Assembly: GCA_907163375.1 (NCBI GenBank)
Contig: CAJQUW010000464.1
Location: 1-64,000 of the forward strand
Direction: 5' to 3'
DNA: 64,000 nucleotides
Source of the DNA: Prostheceraeus crozeri
Lineage: Eukaryota; Platyhelminthes; Polycladida; Euryleptidae
In this document: piece by piece, positions 10,352 through 21,483 of the stretch
Layout: every line of letters begins with the position of its first letter
How positions within the stretch are numbered: the first letter of the stretch is position 1
Program-made: the position numbers and the translations under genes
The notes under the pieces: model-generated
What the model was told of the DNA's origin: nothing
The model's database searches: none
Seen by the model: only the letters and a program-made list of their open reading frames with translations

Positions 10352-10694
10352 TTACCTTATCATACTAGGACTTAGATATATTCCAGAACCATCTTTTGTT
10401 TCTTTAATTTCAATTAAATCATCAACATTGTGGAGAATATTTTTAAGAAATCGTTTTCCTTCATCAACTAATTTTAATTTACTAAGCTGCTATGCCACCT
10501 ATTATTAGTGGAATTAATGGGAGAATCCCGCCATTCTTTTCTTCTTGTAATTGAATATTCTCTATCATTGGTTTACTTATGTAATACTTTTTTTTGTTAA
10601 TCGTAATAGTTTTAGGTGTATTTTTGTCAACAATATTACGTAATTTTAATTCAACAGTTTTATTATTATTATTATTACTTTTCGCTTGCGACAT
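10352..10694 (-). pseudogene. pX-like minor virion peptide of Polinton-1
   Basis: ATG at 10694 (MSQAKSNNNNN). A basic, Asn-rich N-terminus leads into a hydrophobic Gly-rich block GGILPLIPLIIGGIAA, the type of amphipathic segment seen in adenovirus pX and in Polinton/adintovirus pX-like proteins. The first frame ends at 10482. Shifting one base gives a continuing charged segment and the block GSGIYLSPSM, which commonly follows in this family, ending at TAA 10352. I therefore read one gene with a single-base frameshift. It lies just upstream of the PLA2-integrase gene and in the same direction. Confidence 0.6.
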
Positions 10695-10699
10695 TTTTA

Positions 10700-10830
10700 A
10701 TAAAAAAATTTTAAGTTATCAAAAATTTTAATCTATTCTAGTTATGAATAAGTTTTAATCTAAGAATTTTTTTAATCTATTCTAGTTGTCAAAATTTTAA
10801 GTTATCAAAAAAAATTAATTAATCCTTGCC
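10700..10830. repeat. AT-rich short repeats upstream of pX-like gene
   Basis: Blocks 'ttttaagttatcaaaa' (two copies) and 'taatctattctagtt' (two copies) fill the intergenic space between the capsid gene's 3' end and the pX-like start. Comparable short repeats precede the capsid gene and the pVI-like gene, so they may be promoter elements. Confidence 0.5.
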
Positions 10831-10870
10831 ATCTTTCCATTAAGAATTTCAATAGAATATTTTACATCTT

Positions 10871-12147
10871 CTAGCAATAAACCAAAGCCATCAATGAAGT
10901 TGTGGAATCTTTCTTTTCAATATTAATTGTTACATCACAACCAGTCTTGATAATATCTTCAGATTGTGCACTTAAATAGAAACAGAAAACAGGATATAAA
11001 TGTCTCCAATCTCCAGGAGTTAATTGTGGTTCAACTGCAAATTCTATACAAAGATTTCGATAAGAATCATATCCTTCCATAAATTGATTATTGGTATCAT
11101 CGAATCTCAATGGATCAATTGGATATCGGGTTTGATTTAATGAAACTTGTAAACTTCGAATTGTATTAATATGAAAAAGATTGTTGTTCTTATCAAAACT
11201 TGGAGAATTATTTCTTTGAAATGTTAGTAATAAATATCTTGGAGTATTCGAAGTTCTAGTAAAATGCCAGTTAAATCTTTGTTCTGAAAAAGTTACTGAA
11301 CTAGCAGTACGCTTTAGAAAATTTACTGGAATTGGTTTGTTAGTATTTAATCTTTTTGCAATAGCTGTTTCAATCTCTAAACTAGGAGTAATATGCTTAA
11401 TCCACCAATCAAGTCTATCAATTTTTAAATATGCTTTTTTTCCAGTCTTACCAAAAAAGATTAATTCATTATTTGCTGTGCGATGAATTATTAATTTAAA
11501 TTTTAATTGATATGATATTTTATCATAACCTAAATATCCGAATAATGGAGACAATGACCAATTTACTGTCTGTTTACTTTTCTTGTTAAATTCACGTCTT
11601 TCTTTATATGCACTATTGTTTGTTTTATTTAAATGTTTTGCAATATTTTCTACATCTTTCGCAATTCCTGCTGCATCTGTTCCAGCGTGAGTTAAATCAT
11701 CAACAATTATACCATCATTAGTATCAGGAAACCAACCTTCGATTTCATACTTTTTATTATTTTCACCAATTGTTACAAATCTAAGCATTGTATCAATTAC
11801 ACCTGGAGAATCACTTATTGTTTCTATATTTTGAGTTGCAACATCTAAACGCATTTGTGTAAATAATTTTGGAAAAAATTATTCTCTAGTGCAATATTAT
11901 CGGTTTCTGGTAATGGTGTTGTAAAATTAGCATCACTATATAAAGAATATTCACAGTGTAAAAACGAATCGGATAAATATATATAACTTTGTTGATTATC
12001 AACTTCAAAAATTAAATCACCTCCAGTATTCACTCTACTAGAAGATCCGGGATTCATAGCAATTCTTATATAGTCATTCTTTTTTTGATTGTAACTAACA
12101 CCTGGTGGTTTATCTAATTCAAATTTATTTTCAATTTGCAAAGACAT
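10871..12147 (-). pseudogene. MCP: Polinton-1 major capsid protein (double jelly roll)
   Basis: N-terminal piece starts at ATG 12147 (MSLQIENKFEL) and includes YIRIAMNPGSSSRV and IYLSDSFLHCEYSLY, typical of the first jelly-roll strand region of Polinton capsid proteins. The longer piece (to 10871) contains ETISDSPGVIDTML, SLSPLFGYLGYDKI, FNWHFTRTSNTPRYLLLTFQ and DWRHLYPVFCFYLSAQSE, all characteristic of the family. The two are separated by one frameshift in a six-base homopolymer at 11873-11878. Total ~420 codons, a normal length. The protein forms the hexon-like shell. Upstream lies an unusual AT-rich tandem array. Confidence 0.85.
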
Positions 12148-12189
12148 TTTTATAAAAAATAATTTGACTTTTTGTTTTTTCTCACACAC

Positions 12190-12310
12190 AGAAAAAATTT
12201 TGCTAAAAATTTTACTAAAAAAATTTTACTAAAATAATTTTACTAAAAAAAATTTTACTAAAAAAATTTTACTAAAAAAAATTTTGCTAAAAAATTTTAC
12301 TAAAAAATAT
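12190..12310. repeat. Tandem ~16-bp repeats upstream of the capsid gene
   Basis: About eight copies of a unit like 'aaaattttactaaaaa' fill the whole space between the pVI-like gene and the capsid gene start. They sit where the capsid promoter should be. The repeat could be regulatory or simple expansion. Confidence 0.75.
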
Positions 12311-12313
12311 ATT

Positions 12314-12814
12314 TTAGAATTTTGCTAGACCAGCTCCGCTGCTCACGCCATTACCTCTTATTTCTTCAATTGAACGTTTTATGGCTACGCCTGATTTCTT
12401 CTTATGTTTACTATCAGACGGAGCTCCGCTCCTCAAGGTTTCCCCCACAGCTATGTTAGCAATTTTGTTTTTTGTTTCCTCTGAAAGTTTTTTTAAATTT
12501 TTTAGTTCTTCAGAATCATTCCTAAGTTTACGAATAGCTTCTAGTTGTTTTAATTCGTTTTGAGACTTAACAGCATTTGATATTGCACTAGCTGTACTAC
12601 CTATAGCAGCTGCTCCTTTTGCAGCAGATGTAATCAAATCTTTATTATTTATAATTAAGTTAACGATACTTCCAATACCAGAAAAGATGCCAGCCCCTTC
12701 TTTTTGAATTGTTTCTACACTGTCATAATGGTAAACAGATTTCATAGATGGTTCATGAGCAATTTTTTGATTTGAAGGAAAATGTTTAAGATTGTGTTTA
12801 TAAATTATAGGCAT
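12314..12814 (-). CDS. Small virion protein, possibly pVI-like
   Basis: An intact 166-residue frame (MPIIYKHNLKHF). It carries a Gly-rich amphipathic stretch (GAGIFSGIGSIVNLI) and an Ala-rich helix (SAAKGAAAIGSTASAI), a charged coiled segment and a basic tail. The position next to the capsid gene and the amphipathic helix recall adenovirus pVI, a membrane-lytic capsid cement protein. This is an inference from context and composition. Two GC-rich mini-hairpins (12328-12342 and 12420-12432) are translated inside its C-terminal third. Confidence 0.5.
   Translation of the reverse strand: MPIIYKHNLKHFPSNQKIAHEPSMKSVYHYDSVETIQKEGAGIFSGIGSIVNLIINNKDLITSAAKGAAAIGSTASAISNAVKSQNELKQLEAIRKLRNDSEELKNLKKLSEETKNKIANIAVGETLRSGAPSDSKHKKKSGVAIKRSIEEIRGNGVSSGAGLAKF
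12328..12342 (-). repeat. GC-rich mini-hairpin in pVI-like gene
   Basis: On the minus strand CAGC-GGA-GCTG, a 4-bp stem with a GGA loop, in an otherwise AT-rich gene. Translated as part of SSGAGL. Related by its GGA loop to the hairpins at 12420 and 21487. Confidence 0.5.
12420..12432 (-). repeat. GC-rich mini-hairpin in pVI-like gene
   Basis: GGAGC-GGA-GCTCC on the minus strand, a perfect 5-bp stem, read as LRSGAPS in the protein. Local GC content contrasts sharply with the flanks. Confidence 0.6.
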
Positions 12815-12886
12815 TTTTTAGGATTAAATTTGACTTTACGGAAAAAATATTTACGTTAATATTTGCGCTAAGATTTACGTTTATGA
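12815..12886. repeat. 'atttacgtt' short repeats
   Basis: Four near copies of 'atttacgtt' or 'tttacg' occur in the 72-bp gap upstream of the pVI-like gene. They may be a promoter-associated repeat, as upstream of the capsid and pX-like genes. Confidence 0.5.
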
Positions 12887-13774
12887 TCAAGATTTACGTT
12901 TGTGAATGGACAACAACTTCGAGATAGCTTTATTAAATGTCTGTTGCACTTTATCTATTGCTTCAAGTAGCGTGTGATGTACTTTAATTTCTTTTCTATT
13001 AACTTGCATTTTCTGCTGATTAATCTTCAACGCCGTTTTAAGAGCATTTAACTTAATTTTAAGAACATCTAATCGTCTTTTAACAGCATCTAACTGTTCT
13101 TTATTTTCTTTAGAGTTTTCTTGTAAATTTTTCTTTAATTCATTTTCTAAATTGATCTTAAGTTTTTTCATTTTATCAACTTTTTCATTAAGTGAGTTTA
13201 ATTCATTTATTATTCTATTCATCTTTTTCATTTGTTGAGTAATTTTTGAACTTAATTCATCAACACTTTTTTGGAATGTAGTTTGTAACTGCTTTAAATT
13301 TTTTTTAATTCTTTCAGGTAGTTTTTCTATTTCATCTTCTAATTGTTCTTTCAATAATTTTATCTGATGTTTATTTTTAATGACTGCAGATTTTAAATTT
13401 AAAGAAAGTAATATTAAAATTTTTCATTGTTCAGAATTTTTTTTAAAAAGTTTTGCTATATCTGCTTCTATCTCTCTATCCTTTTTATCAAGTTTTAATA
13501 ATTTTTCGTTTAATGATTTGTCATTAAGTTTTAGCAACTTCAATTCATTCATCAGTAGAATCAAAACATCGTTTATATATTTTTCTCTTAAGTCATTGAT
13601 TTGTGTATCAACATATTGTTTATTTGTTAACTCTGTATTTTGTTGCGGAAGAATAGAAAGATGCAATGGACCAGATAAAACGTCTCCAGTTTTCATGATA
13701 TAATTTTCTATCTCTATTTCTAATTCACGATTATTCGGGATATATGCACCTCCACCAACATTTGGTACCATCAT
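12887..13774 (-). pseudogene. Fibre-like coiled-coil protein with phage-tail-fibre motif
   Basis: One 296-codon frame interrupted by a single TGA at 13424-13426; the two halves are in the same frame. The N-terminus (MMVPNVGGGAYIP) is followed by MKTGDVLSGPLHLSILP and TNKQYVDTQIND, closely resembling the 'TGDxMxGPLxL...TKQYVD' collar motif of phage tail and fibre proteins. The rest is a continuous heptad-rich coiled coil (LNEKLLKLDKKDREI, INELNSLNEKVDKMKKL), ending basic. I infer a trimeric spike or fibre shaft. There is no terminal knob. Confidence 0.6.
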
Positions 13775-13819
13775 TTTTTTACAATAAAAAAATAAATTTT
13801 TTTCTAATAAAAATAAAAA

Positions 13820-15236
13820 ATGGAAAAAGCAAATTTAAAAAAAATTATGTTCGCCCGCATCATCCTGTTCTTCTTATTCGACGAGACCAACGGGATTTGA
13901 AAATAAATGTTTTGATAATAATAATTCATGTATAGATGTTAATCTTTTGTTTCAATTACAAGCCGAAATATTTAGAGAACAGACTAAAGGTTTACCTTCT
14001 ATTGAAACTTATTATTGTATTTTTCAAGGTGATCCATTTATAAAATTTATGGAGATTGTAAGTAAATATAATGATGTTGCGTATGTAGAATTAAATAAAG
14101 AAAATATGGTAGTGATTGGTCATAATAATGTTTACGGATTCATTAGAGCAGTTTTACCTATTAGTAATACTGAGTGGATAGAAAATAAAATTATTAATTA
14201 TATCAATATTAAAGAATTAGTTAAAAAATTAAAATATTTTTCCAAAGAAAAAATAAGATTATTTGCTGATGAACAAAACCAATATAACATTCACATAGAG
14301 AGTAAAACACACAATGAAGAATTATTATGTCAAGTATATTATAGAGATACAATTTATAAACAAGAAACATTAGAAATGCCCCAAAGATATGATGATGATA
14401 CATGTATAGGATTATATTCAAATTTAAATATTAATTTATTAAAATCTTACATAAATGGTTTAGCTCAACAAGAGAAAATTTATATGTGGACTACACCTTA
14501 TACTATTAACAATGACCATAATCATAATCATAATAAACGAACCGAAGGTTCTAGGGCTTTGCCCGATCTTAAAGAATCTGCTAATAATAATTTTAAAGAA
14601 TCTTATAATAATAATGATGATGATAATATAGATGATGATAACATAGACGATGATTCTGAAACATCTGAAAAAGGTGTAAATGGTAACAAAGATTATAAAA
14701 ATATTAGTAATTATAAAAATTTAAGTGAAGAAAAATTTATATCTCAACATGATATTAATACTATATATAATCAGAATTTATCTAAATATCATTTTCTTAC
14801 AATTGAAAATAATAATGATGGTATAGTTGAAGATACTGTTAGACAACTATGTGTCGGGTCTACAAAATTTAAATTAGGATTTACATCTAATCAACTTAAA
14901 ATTGTATCATCTTTAATAAAAACGAAAAGTGATTCAGATTATGGTGGTGTTATTAAATTTTCCAGAAGAGATCAAAGACCAATATTTTTCTCTATTATAT
15001 TATTATCAGATAAAAAATATAATTTAGAATTAGATATTCCCATCAGGGAATGGTATCCTATCAAGGAATGGCATCCTATACCAAAAAGTGTAATTTATGA
15101 TGTTGAAGAATCAATTAATGATGATGATGAAGAATCAATTGATGATGATGATGAAGAATCAATAGTTAGTGAAAATAAATTTAAATTATCTTTTGATAAA
15201 ACGTTATATGATAAAACGTTATATGATAAAACTTAA
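13820..15236 (+). CDS. Unrecognised protein, possibly sliding-clamp-like
   Basis: The open frame runs from ~13947 to 15236 (429 codons). The natural start may be the ATG at 13820, with a small frame change near a GC-rich hairpin-like patch (13851-13898). The N-terminal block (NDVAYVELNKENMVVI) and the late block (STKFKLGFTSNQLKIVSSL) faintly recall PCNA-type clamp repeats, and the gene is next to DNA polymerase B, but this is weak. The middle is low-complexity (NHNHNHNK, poly-Asn/Asp) and carries the double-hairpin insertion at 14538. The C-terminus repeats DDDEESI and 'gataaaacgttatat' units. No confident function. Confidence 0.4.
14538..14565 (+). repeat. Double-hairpin element, in-frame insertion
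   Basis: CGAACC-GAA-GGTTC (first hairpin), then TA, then GGGC-TTT-GCCC-G (second hairpin). Translated RTEGSRALPD inside the clamp-like gene's low-complexity region. Same family as 15635, 17058 and, with a different first hairpin, 18525 and 21487. Confidence 0.85.
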
Positions 15237-15265
15237 TGTGATAAAACTTAATGTGATAAAGAAAA
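15180..15265. repeat. 15-bp tandem repeats at a gene's 3' end
   Basis: 'gataaaacgttatat' and then 'gataaaacttaatgt' occur in a run of about five units across the stop codon of the clamp-like gene. Confidence 0.7.
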
Positions 15266-15634
15266 TAAAATAACTTAAGAACGTGAAATATATAATAATA
15301 TATAATAACTCTCAAGACCTTGTTATTAGAATGTTTATATCTAAAATTAAAACACAAATTTTTTCTTTAAAAAATAAAAAAATGGAAAATACCAAGTTTT
15401 ATTGTGTATTATGTAAAAAAAAAGTTGCAAACAAAAAGAAGTTATCAATCTCATTTAAATAGTAAATTGCATTTACAAAATGTAGATCGAGTTGATGAAG
15501 GAAATATATTAAAATTAAATAATTATAAAAACTATCTAGAAACATTGCCTACTGATATAAAAGTTAAAAAAATGTTTGATGATTATTCACATTCAGAATA
15601 TAAAAAAATTTTTAATAGTGAAGATGAACATGTA

Positions 15635-15662
15635 CGAACCGAAGGTTCTAGGGCTTCGCCCG
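15635..15662 (+). repeat. Double-hairpin element, in-frame insertion
   Basis: CGAACC-GAA-GGTTC then TA then GGGC-TTC-GCCCG, with an extra outer stem (GTACG...CGTAC). Translated RTEGSRASPV in the polymerase N-terminal region. Confidence 0.85.
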
Positions 15663-17057
15663 TACCAGATGGAAGATATTTATTTAGCGATACTGATGAA
15701 TTTAACGAAATAGATGAATTAAACGATAAGAAATTCATAATGTAAATGATATACAACCCATAATTGAACAAATGATACTTAAATTAGAAAATTGTATAAT
15801 TGAAGCCCAGTTACGTGAATCTGGTTGGAGATTTGTTAAAATACTATCTAAGAAAATAGTAATTGATAAATATAAAAATAATACTGGTGGTAGTTATGTT
15901 ATATAAAAAATGAAGATGATTATTGTTTTCTGTGGAGTATTATAGCACATTTACATCCTGCAGAATATAATAAAGAAAGACTAAGTCATTACAATAATGA
16001 AGAATACATAAATGAATTTGATCTTTCTGATGGCTTAGATGAATTTCCATATGATTATAATAGGTTAAAAAAGTTTCATAAAAAGAATAAAAATTTAATA
16101 GAAGTAAATGTTTTTGAATTAAATGTGAATTATGTTTCTATTGGTAAAATTACTCCACTTTACTCAGATTCAAAAAAATTTTATTTGAATAATAAAAATT
16201 TATGTCAATCAGAAATAGTGTATAATGATAGAGGAAATTACATGCATCATAATATTTTTTACCAAGGAAATATAATATGTACCGAAAAATTTCAAATTGT
16301 TAAAACATTATCATCAATAATGATTAATCATAATAATTATAAAGGACGTAATTATAATTATGATTTTGATACCGATTATTTATCTTTATCTTTAGAATAT
16401 CAACAAAAATTACAAAATTTACATGAAATTTTACAAAAATGTAAAACAGATTATGAACAACAAACAAAAATATTAGTACAAGAATATGGCCATAAATATC
16501 AAAATAAGATAGAAACGATTCAAGAATTAAATAAAGACAATAAAGAATTGAATAATGAAGAAAATGAAACCAATCAAAAAATAAATGAATGTTTAAAAAA
16601 ATGTCAACAACAATATAAAGAACAATATGATAAAGAATATATTTATCAGCTACAAATATTAAATCAAAATTTTCATCGAAATACATTTAATCTTACAAAA
16701 GAAATTGATGAAAAACATGAAATATATAAAGATAAATTTGAAAAATTAAAACTAACAAAGCAACCAGCACAAGCGAATATATTATATTATCAGGGTCATT
16801 TTATATTGTGTAAAGATGTTTCTACATTTACAGAAACTTCAGAAAATACAAATTTTCCTTGTCTTCAATGTATGACAAGTTTTAGAACTTTAGAAGAAAT
16901 GAATAGACATTTGGAGAATTGTCAACAAAATGAAGCAGTTGAAAATACTTTTCCTAAAGATGATTATTTATTATATAATAGACATTATTTGAAAAATAAA
17001 GTACCCTTTACTATTTATTGTGATTTCGAAGCATATAATGTTAACATGACACAAAAT

Positions 17058-17085
17058 CGAACCGAAGGTTCTAGGTATTCGCCCG
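17058..17085 (+). repeat. Double-hairpin element, in-frame insertion
   Basis: CGAACC-GAA-GGTTC then TA, followed by a decayed second hairpin (GGTATTCGCCCG), enclosed by an outer ATCG...CGAT pair. Translated RTEGSRYSPD shortly after the ExoI motif of the polymerase. Confidence 0.8.
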
Positions 17086-17426
17086 ATTCTGATAATTGTA
17101 AATATAAAAAAAGTGCAGCTGAACAAAGTAAAGAAAAATATTTATTTGAACAAAAACCATTATGTTGGGGAATGTACATTCATTCAAATTATCCTGAATT
17201 ATTTAAATCAGAATATTATCAATACTATGGTGAAGATAGTTCAGAAATGTTTACAAAGAAAGTAGAAGAATTACAAGGACGATTTTCACAATTGCTTGAA
17301 ACAAATATACCAATGATGCCATTAACAGAAAAAGAAAAATTAACTTTTATTAATGAAACCAAATGTTTTTACTGTGGAAAAGAATTTGCAAAAAATTATA
17401 AAAATGGCAAAGGTAGATATCTTGAT

Positions 17427-17448
17427 AAGCGAAGCGGCGGCTCTGCCG
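17427..17448 (+). repeat. GC-rich hairpin element in polymerase
   Basis: GC-GAA-GC followed by CGGC-GGCTCT-GCCG. Read as KRSGGSADK, just before the conserved KVKDHDHLDG zinc patch, where the family-2 polymerase shows no such block. Confidence 0.6.
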
Positions 17449-18524
17449 ACAAAGTAAAAGATCATGATCATCTAGATGGATTATATAGAGGTGCAGCACA
17501 TAATTCTTGTAATCTTAATGCTAATAAATTTAAATATAACTTTGTTCCTCTATATTTCTATAATGGTTCTAAATATGATTTCCATTTAATAATGAAAGAT
17601 TTATTTCATCTGAAAAATTACAACAACAACAAATAAATGTACTATGTAAAACAGAAGAAGAATATTTTTCAATGCAATTAGGTTGTATTAGAATTTTAGA
17701 TGCATTTAGATTTTTTACTCCTTATTCATAGGATGTCATGGGAAAAACTTTGAAATCTAAACAATGTAAAATACTAAATAAATATAATTTAAAACCTTTA
17801 AAAGGCATATTTCCGTATGAATATCTAACCTGTGGTTCACAGTCGAAGACTGGTTTAACTGGAGATTTTAATTCTGTGAATAAAATTATGGAAGAACAGA
17901 AACTTCCTCCAATAAATAAATTTAAATCAACATTAAAACAATCACAATTATCTGAAGAAGACTATGAAGAAGCTGAAAAGAATTGGAGAGAGTTAAATTG
18001 TAGAACAATGTATGATTATACAATGAAATATCTTCAGATAGATGTATTAATCCTTGCTGATCTTTTTGAAAACTTTCGTGATATGTGTTTAGAATATTAC
18101 GGAATAGATCCATGTTATTGTTATTCTACACCAGGTTTAACATGGTTAGCAGGATTAAAACATACTGGTGTTAAACTTAAACATAATAAAGAGAATACAT
18201 ATGATAAATTATTATTTTTTGAATCTGGAATTAGAGGTGGAGTTTCATCAGTTTTAGGTAATCGTTATGTATAGTATTACAATAAAAAAGTAAATCCTGA
18301 TGATTATGGAATAATGAAACCTTTATCTCCAGAAGAAAGCGATCAGTTTATAAAATTGTTTAGTCAAAATATAGAAGGACTTATATCAAATGAAGATAGT
18401 CAAGCAGCAGTTGATGAAATCATGAGAGAAAACTATTTGTTATATTATGATTTTAATAGCTTATATTCTTCTTGCATGATACAAGAATTACCAACAGGTG
18501 AGATGGAATGGTGTAATATTCGTA

Positions 18525-18557
18525 CGACATCAGAGATGTCTACTAGGGCTTCGCCCG
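18525..18557 (+). repeat. Double-hairpin element, variant first hairpin
   Basis: GACATC-AGA-GATGTC, short spacer, then AGGGC-TTC-GCCCG. The second hairpin equals that of the elements at 14538 and 15635, and the first equals that at 21487. Located after polymerase motif A (STRASPV). Confidence 0.8.
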
Positions 18558-19790
18558 TTCTAGATTATCAAAAATAATATGATGGAAATTATAATCATGG
18601 TTATATATATGAAGTTGATTTAGTATACCCTGATGAAATAAAAGATAAAACAAAATATTTTCCTTTCTGTCCCGAAAACAAAATTCCCAATATAGAAGAT
18701 TTTTCAGATTATCAAAAATCTATAATTCCTAAGAAATACAGACCAACAAAAAACTTATGTTAACACAAAGCAATAAAGGAAAGTATGTTGTTGAAGGAAG
18801 AATGTTAGATTGGTATTTAGATCATGGAATGATTCTCACAAAAATTCACCGGAAACTAGTGTATAGAAAATCTAGGTGGTTAAAAGATTATATAGAGTTC
18901 AATATTGAAAAACGTAAAATAGCTAAAGGAAATAAAGATGATTTTGGAAACGTGTTCTTCAAATTAATGAATATTGCATTTTATGGTAAGACTTTAGAAA
19001 ATGTGCGTAATGGACAAAATATTGAAATAGTTTATGATAGAGATAGGTTTCAAAATTTAACAAGGAAACCTACATATAAAAGAACTACTAGATTTAGTGA
19101 TAATCTATGTGCTGTACATTTACGTCGAATTAGCGTAAAACATGATAAGTTTAATTTTATTGGATTCACTATATTAGAATTAGCTAAACTATTTATGTAT
19201 AGATTTATATATGATTATTTAGCACCTGCTTATGGCAAAAACTATAAATTACACTTTACAGATACCGATTCTGTTTTCTTAGAATTAACAATACCGTATA
19301 ATTCTTCACTTGATGAAGAAATTAATAAAATAAAAGATATCATTCATCCTTCTGATTTATGTAAAGTAAAAGATGAATTAGAAGGAAATGAAGATTTCAT
19401 AACAGAAGCTATATTTTTAAAATCTAAATGTTATTGTTATAACACAACTAATAATATTAAAACACATAAAACATTAAAAGGAATTTCAAAGGCATCAGTG
19501 GCTAATCAAATAACATTTCAAGATTATAAAAATGTATTATTTAATAATGAAATAAAAACAGCATGTAATTATAGACTTAGATCAAAGAAACATAAAATGT
19601 ATTTAAAAGAAGAACATAAATTAGCATTAGATCCATTTGATGATAAAAGAAAAATTTTACCTGATGGAATAACTACTGAACCTTTTTAATTTTCTAATTT
19701 CTAAGATAGACCAATTTGATATATATAAAATTAAAAAAAATATTGTAACACTATATTTGTATATTTCTTATCACTCGGCAAACAAAGGTT

Positions 19791-20535
19791 CTATAACTCT
19801 ATCATGAATTTTTTATCAATATTAATTGTAATGAAGCCATAATCTTTTGACCAAGCATTGTTACACGATTGTTTAAATTCATCTTTATTTCTTACACATA
19901 AATCTCTTAACAAAACACTTAAGTTTCTTGCATTTATTTCAAATAGTATAAATATATTTGCATTCTTTCTAATAACACTTCCGTCTAATGAATACATACT
20001 TTGTGTTAAATAAAAAACACTACAGTTATTATGTCTACCTCTTGTGAAATAATTTCTCTGAACTGACTGATTTCTATCATTAACACAATCATCAAAAATT
20101 ACACAATGTTTCATTGTTTTATCTAGTTTACTAGGATCTTGCATATTACCACTATCATCTATTAATTGTATCTTTATATGCTTATTTTTATTGGATTCAA
20201 CTAACTGATTATTTTTTGCTGCTTCTTCACACCACGAACTTATTTCTTCTTCATCTTCAGATTTTTCATACTCTTTGAATAATGCAGCAATTGGTTTTTT
20301 TAAGATTATTTTCAAATCCATATTTTAAAAATTGATAGACGGGTTGTTCTGCCGTTGTTGTATAAATTATAAGATTGTTATAATCCAAAAAATTTGGAGT
20401 CGTTAAAATTTTAAATAATGGATACGTTTTTCCACAACCTGATCTTCCACAAATAACTGACAAAACTTTATTAGATAAATTTTGATGATGATTAAATTTG
20501 AGTTTTTTTTTATTTAATGGTAGTACTTCACTCAT
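19791..20535 (-). pseudogene. Packaging ATPase (FtsK/HerA, A32-like), frameshifted
   Basis: The 5' piece (ATG 20535, MSEVLPLNKKKLKF) holds a Walker A motif GRSGCGKT at about residue 34, as in the genome-packaging ATPases of Polintons and NCLDV-type viruses. The 3' piece (to 19791) has the Walker B HCVIFDDC, then RNYFTRGRHNNCSVFYLTQS (sensor region) and ARNLSVLLRDL. The frames change within 20266-20321, near a T-run at about 20299-20306. Total length ~245 codons, normal for the family. It pumps element DNA into capsids. Confidence 0.85.
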
Positions 20536-20600
20536 TTTTTAATAAAAAAATTTATTTTTATTTCAAAAGAAGAAGAAGAAAATTAAACTTCTCTAGCTTC

Positions 20601-20647
20601 GCGTGGGAGTTTATACCTCTCGAACGGGAGTTTATACCTCCCGAACC
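20601..20647. repeat. Two tandem 21-bp hairpin units
   Basis: GGGAG-TTTATAC-CTCYC-GAAC twice in a row (20605-20625 and 20626-20646). Each copy can fold as GGGAG/CTCCC (one mismatch in the first). They lie across the C-terminus and stop of the penton gene. GC-rich against the background, and probably of the same class as the double-hairpin elements. Confidence 0.7.
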
Positions 20648-21419
20648 AAAAGATCTATCATAATCTCTTCACCTCCAAAATTTATTTCTTGTCCTTTCTC
20701 ATCAGTGATTCTAATGCCAATGTTGTTAATAGTTTTTCTTGTAATAGGAAAATATATTAATGTTTGGGGAAATACATTTAATCTATAACCAATGGGTACA
20801 GTAAAAGCTGGAAAACTGAATATTAAATTTGACAATTTACCATTTATATATCCTCCTTCAATAATGTCACAATGTACAACAATTGAATTTATTTCAGTTA
20901 TTTTTGGAATCTTCTCACCTAAATGATAACCTTGACTATAGGTTTGTTTATTAAATCCTAATAGCTTTGACAATGATCTATCATGATTAAAATCAACTTC
21001 ATGATTTTCGTCTAAAGTAAGAGAAAATTTATTAACTGCCGGTTCAACTGCAAAATGTAATTGTTTCTTATCTTTAAATGGTATACCTAAATGTCTCTTA
21101 ATTTCATTTGATATTGATTCAACTTCGTAAGAACCAGGAAGAAAAGTTTGTATTTTCCATGTTTTGCCTTTATCAGTAGAATATCTAAATTGATCATTCA
21201 CATCTTTTATAACATTTTGAATAGTGTTAAATGTGGAGAAACTAGTCAATGCAATTTGATAATTTTTATTTTGTTCCAAATGTAGAATGGGTTCTAAATT
21301 ACAAGTGTGTGATGAAGTAGTTGTTATAATTTTTAACGTCGTACTAAATTTTGATGAACCCAAATCTCTGTCAAATTTTCTAAATGATTATTAATTTTGT
21401 CTAAATCTGCTGAACACAT
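20632..21419 (-). pseudogene. mCP: Polinton-1 penton-like minor capsid protein
   Basis: Start probably ATG 21419-21417 (MCSADLDKIN), with a one-base frameshift near 21363 into the long frame (KFSTTLKIITT). The family signatures are YQIALTSFSTFNTIQNV, LLGFNKQTYSQG, GGYINGKLSNLIFSFP and GYRLNVFPQTLIYFPITRK, ending in GQEINFGGEEIMIDL. These identify the single-jelly-roll vertex protein of Polintons. The C-terminus runs into the hairpin units at 20605-20646. It lies between the ATPase and the coiled-coil gene, all on the minus strand. Confidence 0.85.
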
Positions 21420-21483
21420 TTTTTAGTTACAATTTTGAATAAATATCTTTCATAAAAAAATTAAAAACAACAACATATTTCAG

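Larger units (their letters stand above)
15381..19689 (+). pseudogene. polB: Polinton-1 protein-primed DNA polymerase B (broken)
   Basis: N-terminus at ATG 15381 with half a C2H2 finger (FYCVLCKKK); the His half appears one frame over. Then a conserved Polinton N-terminal region around 15930-16120 in other frames (CFLWSIIAHLHP), a coiled coil (16400-16750) and a second Cys/His finger. Exonuclease blocks: IYCDFEAYN (~17015), FYNGSKYDFHLI (~17556), YLQIDVLILAD (~18030). A DHDHLDG Cys-rich zinc patch lies between the first two. Polymerase motifs: A YYDFNSLY (~18443), B NIAFYGKT (~18970), C TDTDS (~19258). At least five breaks split it into open frames at 15404, 16125, 17738, 18314 and 18757. Four hairpin elements lie inside. 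The enzyme replicates the element from a terminal protein primer. Confidence 0.9.
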
